From: Vicinamibacteria bacterium
Lineage (GTDB): Bacteria; Acidobacteriota; Vicinamibacteria; Fen-336
Assembly (NCBI GenBank): GCA_025994075.1
Contig: JAMQGV010000024.1
Span: forward strand, 1-64,000
Direction of reading: 5' to 3'
Length of the DNA: 64,000 nt
The notes under the pieces are model-generated. The model made no database searches. It was not told the origin of the DNA and saw nothing but the letters and a program-made list of their open reading frames with translations. How positions within the stretch are numbered: the stretch's first letter is position 1; the number at the start of each line of letters is the position of its first letter. The translations under genes were made by a program, and so were the position numbers. This document shows positions 23,417 to 35,675 of this stretch, piece after piece.

Positions 23417-24222
23417 ACTTCCTCCGCCAGCGTGTCGCGCAGCCGCTCGAACAGCCAGGCGCCCGCCGCGAAGGCGACGAGGGCGACGACGAGGGCCGCC
23501 AGCAGGCCGCGCCAGTGGCCGAACGCGCCGAAGAACAGCGCCTCCTGGTAGCCGATCATCACGTGGGTCATCGGGTTCAGGCGCAGCAGCGGCTGCAGCG
23601 CCGGCACGTCGGCGTAGGCGTAGAGCACCGGCGTGGAGAAGAACCACAGGTGCAGGACGTGGCCGAGGATGTTGGCGATGTCGCGGAAGTGGACGGTCAG
23701 CGCGGAGATGAACAGGGCGAGGCCGAGCGTCAGCACCAGTTGCACGAGCATCGGGATCACGGCCAGCAGCGCGAGGGGCGAAAGGTGCCCCGACCACAGC
23801 AGCACGGCGACCAGGATCGGCAGCCCGAAGGCGAAGTGGCACAGGTTGGCGAGCACGGTGACGACCGGCAGCACCTCGGCCGGGAACAGCACCTTCTTGA
23901 TCAGGTTGCCCGAGGAGATCAGCACCCCGGCCGACTCCAGCAGCGACGAAGAGAACCAGGTCCACGGCAGGATGCCGCAGAACAGGAACACGAAGTAGGG
24001 GTCGGTGTCGGGGGAGCGCCGCACCGGCAGCATGTAGGTGAAGACCAGGCCGTAGGTGGCGAGCAGCAGCAGCGGGTTGACGAAGCTCCACACGAAGCCG
24101 AGCACGCTGCCGCGGTAGCGGGCCTTCAGCTCCCGCGAGACGAGGCTGCCGATCAGCGCCCGGTAGCGGACCAGGGTCTGCACCTGGCGGACGAGCGTGC
24201 TCAGCATGGGCGTTCCATCCAT
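23413..24222 (-). CDS. wzm: Polysaccharide ABC exporter permease (Wzm-like)
   Basis: A 269-residue ABC-2 permease with about six membrane spans and the family feature [19 protein letters not shown] near residues 29-47. It heads the wzm-wzt-rfaE2-mfd chain. An ATG at codon 6 is an alternative start. No glycosyltransferase genes are adjacent, so the exported polymer cannot be named. Confidence 0.92.
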   Translation of the reverse strand: MDGTPMLSTLVRQVQTLVRYRALIGSLVSRELKARYRGSVLGFVWSFVNPLLLLATYGLVFTYMLPVRRSPDTDPYFVFLFCGILPWTWFSSSLLESAGVLISSGNLIKKVLFPAEVLPVVTVLANLCHFAFGLPILVAVLLWSGHLSPLALLAVIPMLVQLVLTLGLALFISALTVHFRDIANILGHVLHLWFFSTPVLYAYADVPALQPLLRLNPMTHVMIGYQEALFFGAFGHWRGLLAALVVALVAFAAGAWLFERLRDTLAEEV

Positions 24223-24288
24223 CGGCTCCAGGGCCGCGGCGACATCGGGTCCGGGGCGGAGGAGCGCCGTTTCGCCCCGGCGGCCCGA

Positions 24289-24311
24289 GCGGCCGGATTC
24301 ACTCCGGCCGC
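24289..24311 (-). terminator. Hairpin after atpC
   Basis: GCGGCCGGA (24289-24297) and TCCGGCCGC (24303-24311) form a perfect 9-bp stem with a 5-nt loop, starting 11 nt beyond the atpC stop. No T-run follows, a pattern seen at other gene ends here. Confidence 0.6.
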
Positions 24312-24321
24312 GAGCCGCCGA

Positions 24322-24735
24322 TCAATCGCGGCGCTTGCGCGCCACGGACAGGCGGGTGACCGCCTTCATGTAGGCGGCCTGCGCCTCCTTGAAGCCCTGC
24401 TCGTCGCGGATCGACTTCATCCGGTCCGCGGCCTGGTGTCGCTGCTTCTCTGCGCGCTCGACGTCGATGTCCTCGGCGCGCTCGCCGACCTCGGCCAGGA
24501 TGCTGACGCGGTCGGGCAGCACCTCGCAGAAGCCCCAGAAGCAGGTGAGGTGCCCGCTCTCCTTGCCGATCTGGTAGGAGATCTCCCCGAGGCCGAGGGT
24601 CGAGAAGAACGGGCGGTGGCCGGGCAGCACGCCGAAGTAGCCGAGCGCGCCCGGGGCGCGCACCGTGTCGACCTCCTCGCGCAGGAGCAGGCCCTCCGGG
24701 GTGACGACCTCGAGCAGCAGCTTTTCGGGCAGCAT
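24322..24735 (-). CDS. atpC: F1 ATP synthase epsilon subunit
   Basis: A 137-residue subunit of the central stalk that regulates ATP hydrolysis. It has the N-terminal beta-sandwich with the GYFGVLPGHRPFFSTL signature and the C-terminal helical hairpin (about 90-137). Last gene of atpHAGDC, 10 nt after atpD. Confidence 0.95.
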   Translation of the reverse strand: MLPEKLLLEVVTPEGLLLREEVDTVRAPGALGYFGVLPGHRPFFSTLGLGEISYQIGKESGHLTCFWGFCEVLPDRVSILAEVGERAEDIDVERAEKQRHQAADRMKSIRDEQGFKEAQAAYMKAVTRLSVARKRRD

Positions 24736-24745
24736 CCTCGTCCTC

Positions 24746-27068
<2,323 letters not shown>

Positions 27069-27087
27069 GGCGCGCTCGCGGGGCCGC

Positions 27088-28608
<1,521 letters not shown>

Positions 28609-28637
28609 TCGTGCTACTCCTGGTCTGGCGTTTCGAA

Positions 28638-29186
28638 TTACGCGCGGGTCGGCGCCAGCGCCCGGCGCAGGCTGGCGAGGCGCGCCTTGACGCTGCCGTC
28701 GTAGGTCAGGCCCTGCAGGCTCAGCCGCACGCCGCCGAGCAGTGCGGGGTCGGTCCCGGTGTCGAGCGCCACCGCGCAGCCCGTGGCCGACGCGATCGCC
28801 TTCTCGAGCGCCTCGCGCTGGGCGGGCTCGAGCGGCACCGCCGTCGTGGCCTGGGCCGGAACCACGCCCTCGGCCTGGTGGACTCGTTCGGCGAAGGCGC
28901 GAGCGATCGCCGGCAGCAGCACGAAGCGACCGCGCTCGGCCAGCAGCTTGAACAGCCGCGCCGCGAACTCCGAGGCGCCGGCGAACACGGCCTGGACGAC
29001 GCGGGCGCGGGCGTCGGGACGCACGGCCGGGTTGGTCAGCGCCGCCCGCAGCTCCGGGTGGGTCGAAAACGCGTCGCCGGCCTGCTTCAGCTCGTCGCGC
29101 AGCAGGCCGCGCGCGGAGACGGGCGCCACGTCGAACAGGGCGCGGGCGTAGCGCCGCGCGGCCAGCGATTCCCCCTGGGCAGCCAA
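28638..29186 (-). CDS. atpH: F1 ATP synthase delta subunit
   Basis: Peripheral-stalk connector of F1 to F0. The 182-residue protein has the [17 protein letters not shown]-terminal helix and the C-terminal [20 protein letters not shown] signature. The TTG start follows GAGGGGA at about 8 nt; no ATG or GTG fits the family length. First gene of the F1 operon. F0 genes (atpB, atpE, atpF) are not in the window. Confidence 0.94.
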   Translation of the reverse strand: MAAQGESLAARRYARALFDVAPVSARGLLRDELKQAGDAFSTHPELRAALTNPAVRPDARARVVQAVFAGASEFAARLFKLLAERGRFVLLPAIARAFAERVHQAEGVVPAQATTAVPLEPAQREALEKAIASATGCAVALDTGTDPALLGGVRLSLQGLTYDGSVKARLASLRRALAPTRA

Positions 29187-29308
29187 CCGGTTCGTTCCCC
29201 TCGCCTGCTCGTTCTCGGTCCCACCGGGGAGCGACGACCCGCGAGGTCGGCGCGGGAAGCCGCGGGGGCCGCGGAGCAGGCACGGCACGGGCCCCCAGAA
29301 AGCGCGGC

Positions 29309-29338
29309 AGGGTAACACGCGCCGGCTTTCGGCGTCAA
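29309..29338 (-). promoter_or_regulatory. Promoter of atpHAGDC (TTGACG-18-TACCCT)
   Basis: On the minus strand TTGACG (29333-29338) and TACCCT (29309-29314) are 18 bp apart in the 165-nt gap between selD and atpH. Initiation near 29302 leaves a leader of about 115 nt. Confidence 0.65.
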
Positions 29339-29351
29339 AAAAACGGGGGGC

Positions 29352-30386
29352 CTAACGGACGATCAGCGGGTGCGTCCCGGCCGTCTCGGCGCGGCCGATC
29401 GCGGCGGCCCCGGGCAACGCCGCGAGCAGCTCGGGGACGCGCTCCGGCGGGCAGGCGATCGCCAGGCCGCCGCTCGTCTGCGGGTCGAACAGCAGGGGCT
29501 CGCGGGCGGCATCGACGCCCTCGAGATCGAGGCCGGGCGCGTAGTGCCGGCGGTTGGCCTTGAGGCCGCCCGGCTGGTGGCGGGCCGCCAGCTCGAGGGC
29601 GTGGGGCAGCAGCGGCAGGGCCGCGGCGTCGAGGACGAGGCTGACGCCGCTCTCTCGGGCCAGCCGCGAGAGGTGGCCGGCGAGGCCGAAGCCGGTGATG
29701 TCGGTCGCGGCCCGGGCGCCGACCGCGAGCGCTGCCGCGCCCGCGTCGCGGTTGAGCCGCGCCATCGAGACCGCCGCGGCTTCGGCGGCCTCGGCGGGCG
29801 CCGCGCCGGCCTTGATCGCCGTGGCGATCACGCCGGTGCCGAGCGGCTTGGTCAGCACGATCACGTCGCCGGGGCAGGCGCCGGCGTTGGTCAGCATCCG
29901 CGCGGGGTCGACGAGCCCGGTGACGGCGTAGCCGAACTTGATCTCGGGGTCGCGCACGCTGTGGCCGCCGAGCAGCGCGCAGCCGGCCTCGGCCAGCGCC
30001 ATGGCGCCGCCGTCGACGATCGCGCGCGCCCACTCGAGCGGGAAGTCGCGCTCCGGGAAGGCGGCGATCGACAGCGCCGTCAGCGGCCGGCCGCCCATCG
30101 CATAGACGTCCGAGAGCGCGTTGGCGGCGGCGATGCGGCCGAACAGGAACGGGTCGTCGACGACCGGCGTGAAGAAGTCGACCGTCTGCACGAGCGCCGT
30201 GTGCTCGTCGAGGCGGAACACGCCGGCGTCGTCGCCGGTGGTCTGGTCGACGAGCACGCGGGGGTCGGTGTTGCGCTGGAGGCCGCCCAGGACCTGGGCG
30301 AGTTCGGCAGGGCCGAGCTTGCTCGCTCAACCCGCGCACGAGACGCGCTCGGTCAGCCGCCGGATCCGCTCGCGCGCGTCGCTCAT
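29352..30386 (-). CDS. selD: Selenophosphate synthetase, read as a selenoprotein (in-frame UGA = Sec20)
   Basis: Makes selenophosphate from selenide and ATP for Sec-tRNA and selenouridine. Read through TGA at 30327-30329 the frame gives 344 residues, the normal SelD length: VSCAG-U-ASKLGPAELAQVL then TDPRVLVDQTTGDDAGVF. The UGA aligns with catalytic Cys17 of the E. coli enzyme (three residues before the conserved Lys), so Sec replaces it. Downstream are the family motifs DFFTPVVDDPFLFGRIAA, GGHSVRDPEIKFG, TDITGFGLAGHL and DPQTSGGL. The ATG overlaps the bactofilin stop (ATGA). Starting after the UGA would lose the active site. A hairpin follows the UGA (see separate entry). Confidence 0.93.
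30298..30326 (-). promoter_or_regulatory. Candidate bacterial SECIS hairpin in selD mRNA
   Basis: Directly after the UGA, GCGAG (30322-30326) can pair with CTCGC (30298-30302), enclosing an inner stem CGGC (30312-30315)/GCCG (30305-30308) and a CCU apical loop. The loop begins 16 nt after the UGA, in the range reported for bacterial SECIS elements. Apical-loop sequence differs from E. coli fdhF, as SECIS loops do between species. An alternative small CGAG-CAAG-CTCG hairpin overlaps it. Confidence 0.55.
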
Positions 30387-30745
30387 TTCGTGGTCGCGGG
30401 CGTCGTGTCGCAGTCGCCCTGGAACAAGGCCCCCTCCTCGATCACCAGCCGCGGCGAGCTGAGCGTGCCGTGGACCTTCGCCCCGGCCATCAGCTCGATG
30501 CGCTGGCGGCCGTGGATGTGGCCGGTGACGGTGCCCCGGATCGAGACCACTCCGCAGTCGATGTCGGCCTCGACGTGGCCGGTCTCGCCGACGATCAGCG
30601 TGTTGTCGGACACGATCCGGCCCTTGACGTGGCCGTCGACCCGGAACGTGTCGCGGAATCGCAACTCGCCCAGGAACTCGGTGCCCTGGTCCATGAAGCC
30701 GTTGAGCTCGTCGCCGGCCAGACCCCGGAGTTGCTTGAGAACCAT
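30383..30745 (-). CDS. Bactofilin cytoskeletal protein
   Basis: A 120-residue protein with a central beta-helix of short hydrophobic repeats (GHVKGRIVSDNTLIVGETG, GTVTGHIHGRQRIELMAG) and short flanks, the form of bactofilins that self-assemble into nucleotide-independent filaments. The ATG overlaps the parB stop by one base (TGATG). In Myxococcus, bactofilins bind the ParABS machinery, so the position after parB suggests a role in placing the origin. Confidence 0.93.
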   Translation of the reverse strand: MVLKQLRGLAGDELNGFMDQGTEFLGELRFRDTFRVDGHVKGRIVSDNTLIVGETGHVEADIDCGVVSIRGTVTGHIHGRQRIELMAGAKVHGTLSSPRLVIEEGALFQGDCDTTPATTK

Positions 30746-31629
30746 CAGACCCCGCGCGAGAGACGCACCAGGGCGTCATAGAGGCGAGACAATTCGGCCT
30801 CGCTCCCGAATTGGATCTTGAGCAGGCCCTTGCCGCCGCGCTGGCGCGCGATCTGGACCCGGGTGCCGAGCGCGGCGCGCAGCTTCTCCTCCGCCGCGCG
30901 GGTGTTGGCGTCGACCGGCTTGCGGATCGTGGGCCGCGGCGCGCGCAGGTGGGCGACGCGGGCCTCGACCTCGCGCACCGAGAGCCCCTTGCGCGCCGCC
31001 TCGCGGCCGAGTGCCACCTGGTCCTCCCCCTTGTCGAGGGCGAGCAGGGCGCGGCCGTGGCCGGCCGAGAGGCGACCGTCCCCGACGAGGTCGCGCAGCT
31101 CGCGCGGGAGGCGAAGCAGCCGCATCGTGTTGGCGACGGTCGCACGGTCGCGGCCGACCTTCTGGGCGACCTGCTCCTGGGTCAGCCCCAGGTCGTCCTG
31201 CAGCTTCTGGTAGGCGGCGGCCTCCTCGATCGGGGTCAGCTCCTCGCGCTGGACGTTCTCGACGATCGCCAGCTCGAGCAGGCGGTCGTCGGGCACCTCG
31301 CGCACGGCGACAGGGACCTTCGCAAGGCCGGCCCGCTGCGCCGCCCGCCAGCGGCGCTCGCCGGCGATGATCTGGAAGCGCTCGCCGTGGGGACGGACGA
31401 CGATCGGCTGCACGATGCCGCTCTCGCGGATCGAGTCCGCCAGCTCCTGCAGACGGGCCTCCCCCATCACGGCGCGCGGCTGGACCGGGTTGGGCTCGAG
31501 ACGGTCGATGGCCACCTCGCGCGTCGGCTCCGCCGACCCGGGGGCGGGCGGCGGCGGCGGCGCGACCGGGGCCGGCTCAGGCTCCGGCAGGAGTGCCGAG
31601 AGTCCCTTGCCCAGTGCCTTGCGCGTCAT
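30745..31629 (-). CDS. parB: Chromosome partition protein ParB
   Basis: CTP-dependent clamp that loads at parS. The 294-residue protein has the N-terminal KALGKGLSALLP ParA-stimulating peptide, a Pro-rich linker, the CTP-binding GERRWRA box, the helix-turn-helix LTQEQVAQKVGRDRATVANTMRLL and a C-terminal dimerisation domain. It overlaps parA by 53 bp. Two parS sites lie 0.85 kb upstream. Confidence 0.97.
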   Translation of the reverse strand: MTRKALGKGLSALLPEPEPAPVAPPPPPAPGSAEPTREVAIDRLEPNPVQPRAVMGEARLQELADSIRESGIVQPIVVRPHGERFQIIAGERRWRAAQRAGLAKVPVAVREVPDDRLLELAIVENVQREELTPIEEAAAYQKLQDDLGLTQEQVAQKVGRDRATVANTMRLLRLPRELRDLVGDGRLSAGHGRALLALDKGEDQVALGREAARKGLSVREVEARVAHLRAPRPTIRKPVDANTRAAEEKLRAALGTRVQIARQRGGKGLLKIQFGSEAELSRLYDALVRLSRGV

Positions 31630-32383
31630 TCTCGAGGATCTCCCTGGCGAGGGCGAGGTAGGCCTCGGCCCCCTTGGACTTGATGTCGTAGAGCAGGATC
31701 GGCTTGCCGAACGAGGGGGCCTCGCCCAGCCGCACGCTGCGCGGGATGTGGGCCGCGTAGACCCGACCCGGGAAGTGGGCGCGGACCTCGGAGATCACCT
31801 GCTGGGTGAGCGTCATCCGCAGGTCGACCATGGTCAGCAGGACGCCGGCGATGTCGAGGTTCGGGTTGAAGGCCGCCTGCACCCGGCGCAGAGTCGACAG
31901 CAGTTCGGTGACCCCCTCGAGCGCGAAGTACTCGCACTGCAGGGGCACCAGCACCGCGTCGGCGGCCACCAGCGCGTTGAGGGTCAGCAGGCCGAGCGAC
32001 GGCGGGCAGTCGACGAGCACGTAGTCGTAGTCGGCGGTCGCGTCGCGCAGGGCCGCGCGCAGGCGGTACTCGCGCTCTTCCGCGTTGACGAGCTCGATCT
32101 CGGCGCCGATCAGGTTGCGGTCCGAGGGGATGAGGTGAAGGGTGGCGAGGTCGGTGGCGAGCCGGGCCGTCGCCACCCCGGACTCCCCCGCCAGCAGGTC
32201 GTAGGCCGAGGGGCGCGGATCGCGGCTGCGCAGCCCGAGGCCCGAGGTGAGGTTGCCCTGGGGATCGAGATCGATCGCCAGCACCCGCTTCTCGGCCGCG
32301 GCCAGTGATGCGGCCAGGTTGATGACGGTCGTGGTCTTGCCCACGCCGCCCTTCTGGTTCGCTACGGCAATGATGCGCGCCAC
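31577..32383 (-). CDS. parA: Chromosome partition ATPase ParA (Soj)
   Basis: Walker-type ATPase that drives origin segregation. The 268-residue protein has the deviant Walker A NQKGGVGKTTT at residues 9-19, VLVDCPPSLG as Walker B region, and no N-terminal DNA-binding domain, as expected of chromosomal ParA. GTG start; AGGAGGT lies 11 nt upstream. First gene after the parS sites. Confidence 0.98.
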   Translation of the reverse strand: MARIIAVANQKGGVGKTTTVINLAASLAAAEKRVLAIDLDPQGNLTSGLGLRSRDPRPSAYDLLAGESGVATARLATDLATLHLIPSDRNLIGAEIELVNAEEREYRLRAALRDATADYDYVLVDCPPSLGLLTLNALVAADAVLVPLQCEYFALEGVTELLSTLRRVQAAFNPNLDIAGVLLTMVDLRMTLTQQVISEVRAHFPGRVYAAHIPRSVRLGEAPSFGKPILLYDIKSKGAEAYLALAREILENDAQGTGQGTLGTPAGA

Positions 32384-32474
32384 CGCCCGCGTCTACCTCC
32401 TGTTTCGGGTTCCCGCGCCGCGCCAGGCTCACTCTGGCCGGCAGGACCCTCGGGGGGCGAGAGGATACCACCGG

Positions 32475-32490
32475 TGTTTCACGTGAAACA
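32475..32490. promoter_or_regulatory. parS site 1
   Basis: TGTTTCACGTGAAACA is a perfect 16-bp palindrome identical to the bacterial parS consensus. It lies in the 130-nt gap between rsmG and parA, within the likely parA upstream region. Confidence 0.97.
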
Positions 32491-32509
32491 CCCCACGGCT
32501 CCGCGGGGA

Positions 32510-32525
32510 TGTTTCACGTGGAACA
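32510..32525. promoter_or_regulatory. parS site 2 (overlaps the rsmG stop)
   Basis: TGTTTCACGTGGAACA, read on the other strand TGTTCCACGTGAAACA, matches the parS consensus TGTTNCACGTGAAACA. Its centre is 35 bp from site 1. The last three rsmG sense codons and its TGA are formed by this site. Confidence 0.95.
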
Positions 32526-33008
32526 GCGCCGGGCAACGTGCACGTCCGGGGCCCAGCCGGGCAACGGCTCGAACCCACCCCACGAGACGGGCGGCGCCCC
32601 GACCTGCACCCACTCCCCCCGCGGCCGGACCAGCGGCCACAGGTCGCGCGCTTCGATCTGCAGCGCCCGCAGCACGACGGTGTCGACGGGCGGCCCGTCG
32701 TACTGGTCGTGCCGGGCTCGTACGGCCTCGGCGCGGACACCGGCGTCGCGAATCGCCTCCCGCAGGAACGCCCAGCGCCGCATCCGCGGCTCGAGCAGCG
32801 TGACCTCGAGGTCGGGACGCAGGATCGCCAGCACCAACCCCGGGGAGCCGTTGCCGCTGCCGATGTCGAGAACCCGGGGCCCGAGAACCCTGTGTGCCCA
32901 GGCCGGGATGTCTCCCACGAGCCGCGCCACGCGGGTGGCCGCGTCGCGCGCTCCGGTCAGGTTGATGCGGGGATTCCACTCCGCGACCCGGTCCAGGTAG
33001 CGGGCCAG
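32514..33008 (-). CDS. rsmG: 16S rRNA (guanine527-N7)-methyltransferase RsmG, start codon unclear
   Basis: Methylates G527 of 16S rRNA with S-adenosylmethionine. The frame reads LARYLDRVAEWNPRINLTGARD, then VLDIGSGNGSPGLVLAI (SAM site), then EPRMRRWAFLREAIRDAG, all RsmG features. No ATG, GTG or TTG exists between the in-frame stop upstream and GTG 32930, which would cut off the conserved WNPRINLTG region. I place the start at CTG 33008 (164 residues) as the best guess; the frame stays open to about 33070, so an even longer non-canonical start or a sequencing frameshift is possible. Confidence 0.8.
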   Translation of the reverse strand: MARYLDRVAEWNPRINLTGARDAATRVARLVGDIPAWAHRVLGPRVLDIGSGNGSPGLVLAILRPDLEVTLLEPRMRRWAFLREAIRDAGVRAEAVRARHDQYDGPPVDTVVLRALQIEARDLWPLVRPRGEWVQVGAPPVSWGGFEPLPGWAPDVHVARRCST

Positions 33009-33069
33009 GCTGTCGCGGCCGGGCCCGGGAACACCGAGCTCGGCAAGCGCCCGCGCGTGCGGGCTCTGA

Positions 33070-33753
33070 TCAGGCGTGCGCGGTGTCGGGGCGCGGCGCG
33101 ATCACGACCCGCCGCTCCCGCCCCTCGCCCTGGCTCTGGCTGGCCACGCCGGGCACCTCGGCCACGGCCATGTGCACGATCCGGCGGTCGTAGGCGTTGA
33201 GGGCCGGCATCGGCCGCGGCCGGCCGTCCTGCGCCACGGCGCGCGCCACCGCCAGCGCCTCTTCGCGCAGGTGCTCGTCTCGGCGGAGCCGCACGGCCTC
33301 GCAGCGCAACTCCAGCCGGTACTCGGGGTCGGCGTTGGCGGCGACCCGCTGCAGCAGCAGGGCCAGCGCCTCCAGCGCTTCTCCGTTGTCGTGGAGCAGC
33401 ACGCGAGTGGCCTCCCCCTTCAACGACAGCCGTTCGCCGCGCGACGTCGCTTCGGCGTCGACATCGAGGGCGGCACCGGCCGCCCGGCCCAGCGCGGCGA
33501 GCACCCCGCGCACCGCCTCTCCCGGCGAGACCGCCACGCGAGCCGGCACGGGCGCCAACGGCGCGGGCGCCGACGCCGCTCGCGTCGGCACGATCACCGC
33601 GATGCGGGCGGGCGTGGCGGGCACTCCGCGTCCCGCCGGCGTCCCGGGGTCCAGCAGCGCATAACGCAGGCCCTCGGCCGGAAGGCCGAGCGTGCGCGCG
33701 GCCTCGGCGACGGCGGCCGCTTCGTCCGTGCCCGTGAAGACCGGGTCCCTCAT
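33070..33753 (-). CDS. jag: RNA-binding protein Jag/KhpB (Jag-N, KH, R3H domains)
   Basis: A 227-residue protein: Jag-N domain (about 1-50, FTGTDEAAAVAEAARTLGL), an Ala/Pro linker, a KH domain (about 85-160) and a C-terminal R3H domain (RRIVHMAVAEVPGVASQSQG). It binds RNA and is linked to cell elongation and envelope synthesis in other bacteria. The ATG overlaps the yidC stop (ATGA), the usual yidC-jag pairing. Confidence 0.93.
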   Translation of the reverse strand: MRDPVFTGTDEAAAVAEAARTLGLPAEGLRYALLDPGTPAGRGVPATPARIAVIVPTRAASAPAPLAPVPARVAVSPGEAVRGVLAALGRAAGAALDVDAEATSRGERLSLKGEATRVLLHDNGEALEALALLLQRVAANADPEYRLELRCEAVRLRRDEHLREEALAVARAVAQDGRPRPMPALNAYDRRIVHMAVAEVPGVASQSQGEGRERRVVIAPRPDTAHA

Positions 33754-35411
33754 CGCTTCTTCCTCTCGGGCGCCGCTTCCGGCTGCGAGTGCGAGTGCTG
33801 GAGCAACTTCAGCGTGATCCCCTGCTGCACGATCGCGCACACGTTCGACGCCAGCCAGTACAAGTTGAGGCCGGCCGGGGCGGCGAAGAACATCACCACC
33901 AGCACCAGCGGCATGAGCATCATGATCCGCTGCTGGGCCGGGTCCATCGCCGTCGGCGTCAGCTTCGACATCAGGGCCATCGACGCGCCCATCAGGATCG
34001 GCGTGACGTACCACGGGTCGGTGTGGGACAGGTCCGGGATCCAGAGGAACGACGCGCCGCGCAGGTCGATCGACACCTGGAGCACGCGGTAGAACGCGAA
34101 CAGGAACGGCATCGTCAGCAGCAGCGGCAGACAGCCGAGCAGCATCTGGCTGCCCATGCTCATCCCGTGCTTCGCGTACAGCGCGGTCATCTCCGCGTGC
34201 ATCTCCTGGCGCTTCGGGTCGAGCGGTGGCACCTTCCGATAGCGCTCCTGGATCACCTTCATCTCGGGCGCCATCTTGGCCATCTTCATGCCGTTGGCGA
34301 TCGAGAGGTGGCGCAGCGGCGCCATCACCAGGTTGATCAGGACGGTCAGCACGACGATCGCCCAGCCGTAGTTGCCGACGTAGCCGTGCACGAAGCGCAG
34401 CAGGCGCAGCAGCGGCACGACGATCGGCCCGATCCAGTCCCCCACGCCGACGACCTCGTGCAACTGGTGCCCGAGGCGGGCCAGCTCGTCGTAGTCCTTC
34501 GCGCCCACGAACAGCAGCGCGCCGCCGGGCCCGACCGGCAGCAGCACGGCGGGCAGCTCGACCTTCGGCAGCGCCGGGTCGGTCGACGGCACCTCGACCC
34601 TCCGCACCTCGGCGGCCGCGGGCTCGGCCGGCACCAGCAGCGCTGCGAAGTGCTGGCTCTCGACGCCCACCCAGCGGGCGGCCGGCGCTCCCACCGGGGC
34701 CTCGAGACCCGCAACCACCACCCGATGTGTCGACCGCCCGTCGAACCACACTCCCTGGGGTGCAATGTAGCCCTGGACGCCCTGCTCCGCGACCGTCGGA
34801 TTGCCCAGCCCCGGTCCCCACACGAGCCGCACCGGGAGGTCGCGGCCCGCCTTGCGCACGCGGGCCCGCACCTCGACGAGGCCGTCCCCGCCGCGGAACG
34901 TCAGCTCCTTGCTCGCCTCGAGGTCCCCGCTGGCGTAACGGAACGAGAGTTGCCCGCCCTCGCGCCCGAGCGTCACGACTTCGCTGCTGGGCTGGAACAG
35001 GGCGCTCCGCAGCGCCGCGTCGACTTCCCGGTCCCCGGTCTCGACATCGAGCGGCCACGGCCCGCCGAGCGCCGCCCGGATCATCTCCAGCGGCGCCCCG
35101 CGATCGTCCCGGAACGCTTCGATCCGCCACGAGACCAGCCGCGCACCTTCGTTGCTGAACGCCAGCGACCGACCCCCGCCGCTCACCTCGACCCGGCGCT
35201 GCCGTTCGTCCGCGACGGCCTCGACCACCGGCACCGGCGTGGGCGTCGCCTGCGCCACGGCCGGCGACGCGGGGCCCGCTTCGCCAGGCTCTGCGGTCAC
35301 GGTCGTCGCCGGCGGCCGCTGCGGACGCTCGGGCGGCGGAAACAACAGGCGGTACCCGGTCAGGACCAGAAACGACAGGGCCACCGCCAGCAACAGACGC
35401 CGTTCTTCCAT
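33750..35411 (-). CDS. yidC: Membrane protein insertase YidC
   Basis: Inserts and folds inner-membrane proteins. The 553-residue protein is the Gram-negative form: an N-terminal anchor (about 6-22), a large periplasmic beta-sandwich (about 55-330), and the conserved five-span core beginning FVHGYVGNYGWAIVVLTVLINL, with the cytoplasmic loop KMAPEMKVIQERY, and a basic C-terminus. GAAGGA precedes the ATG. Confidence 0.97.
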   Translation of the reverse strand: MEERRLLLAVALSFLVLTGYRLLFPPPERPQRPPATTVTAEPGEAGPASPAVAQATPTPVPVVEAVADERQRRVEVSGGGRSLAFSNEGARLVSWRIEAFRDDRGAPLEMIRAALGGPWPLDVETGDREVDAALRSALFQPSSEVVTLGREGGQLSFRYASGDLEASKELTFRGGDGLVEVRARVRKAGRDLPVRLVWGPGLGNPTVAEQGVQGYIAPQGVWFDGRSTHRVVVAGLEAPVGAPAARWVGVESQHFAALLVPAEPAAAEVRRVEVPSTDPALPKVELPAVLLPVGPGGALLFVGAKDYDELARLGHQLHEVVGVGDWIGPIVVPLLRLLRFVHGYVGNYGWAIVVLTVLINLVMAPLRHLSIANGMKMAKMAPEMKVIQERYRKVPPLDPKRQEMHAEMTALYAKHGMSMGSQMLLGCLPLLLTMPFLFAFYRVLQVSIDLRGASFLWIPDLSHTDPWYVTPILMGASMALMSKLTPTAMDPAQQRIMMLMPLVLVVMFFAAPAGLNLYWLASNVCAIVQQGITLKLLQHSHSQPEAAPERKKR

Positions 35412-35420
35412 GGGTCCTTC

Positions 35421-35675
35421 CTAGGGCACCGGGTCCGGCCCGCCGCGGCTCAGCGGCTGGCAGCGCAACAGCCGCCACACCGTGAGTCGCAGGCCGCGCC
35501 ATGTCCCGTGTCGCTCGAACGCCTCTTCCGCGTACGCGCTGCAACTGGGGACGAAACGGCAGTGGCCCCCCAGCCAGGGGGCCAGCGTGAGGCGGTAGAT
35601 CTCAATCCCGGCCAGCAGGGCGGCTTCGCCGGGCCGGCCGGCCTTCCAGGCGCCGGAGGCGCTGGGCCAACTCAC
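35421..35675 (-). CDS. yidD: Membrane protein insertion efficiency factor YidD
   Basis: An 84-residue protein with the YidD core [32 protein letters not shown] and the conserved Cys residues. It aids YidC-dependent insertion. GTG start; overlaps the end of rnpA by 74 bp, an arrangement common in rnpA-yidD. Confidence 0.93.
   Translation of the reverse strand: MSWPSASGAWKAGRPGEAALLAGIEIYRLTLAPWLGGHCRFVPSCSAYAEEAFERHGTWRGLRLTVWRLLRCQPLSRGGPDPVP

Noticed and set aside
29337..29343. Run of seven T on the minus strand after selD as an intrinsic terminator
   Set aside because: No hairpin precedes it; the T-run instead leads into the TTGACG -35 box of the atp promoter.
29352..30257. selD starting downstream of the UGA (301 residues)
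   Set aside because: This would omit the catalytic Sec/Cys and the conserved Lys; the upstream frame encodes the matching SelD N-terminus.
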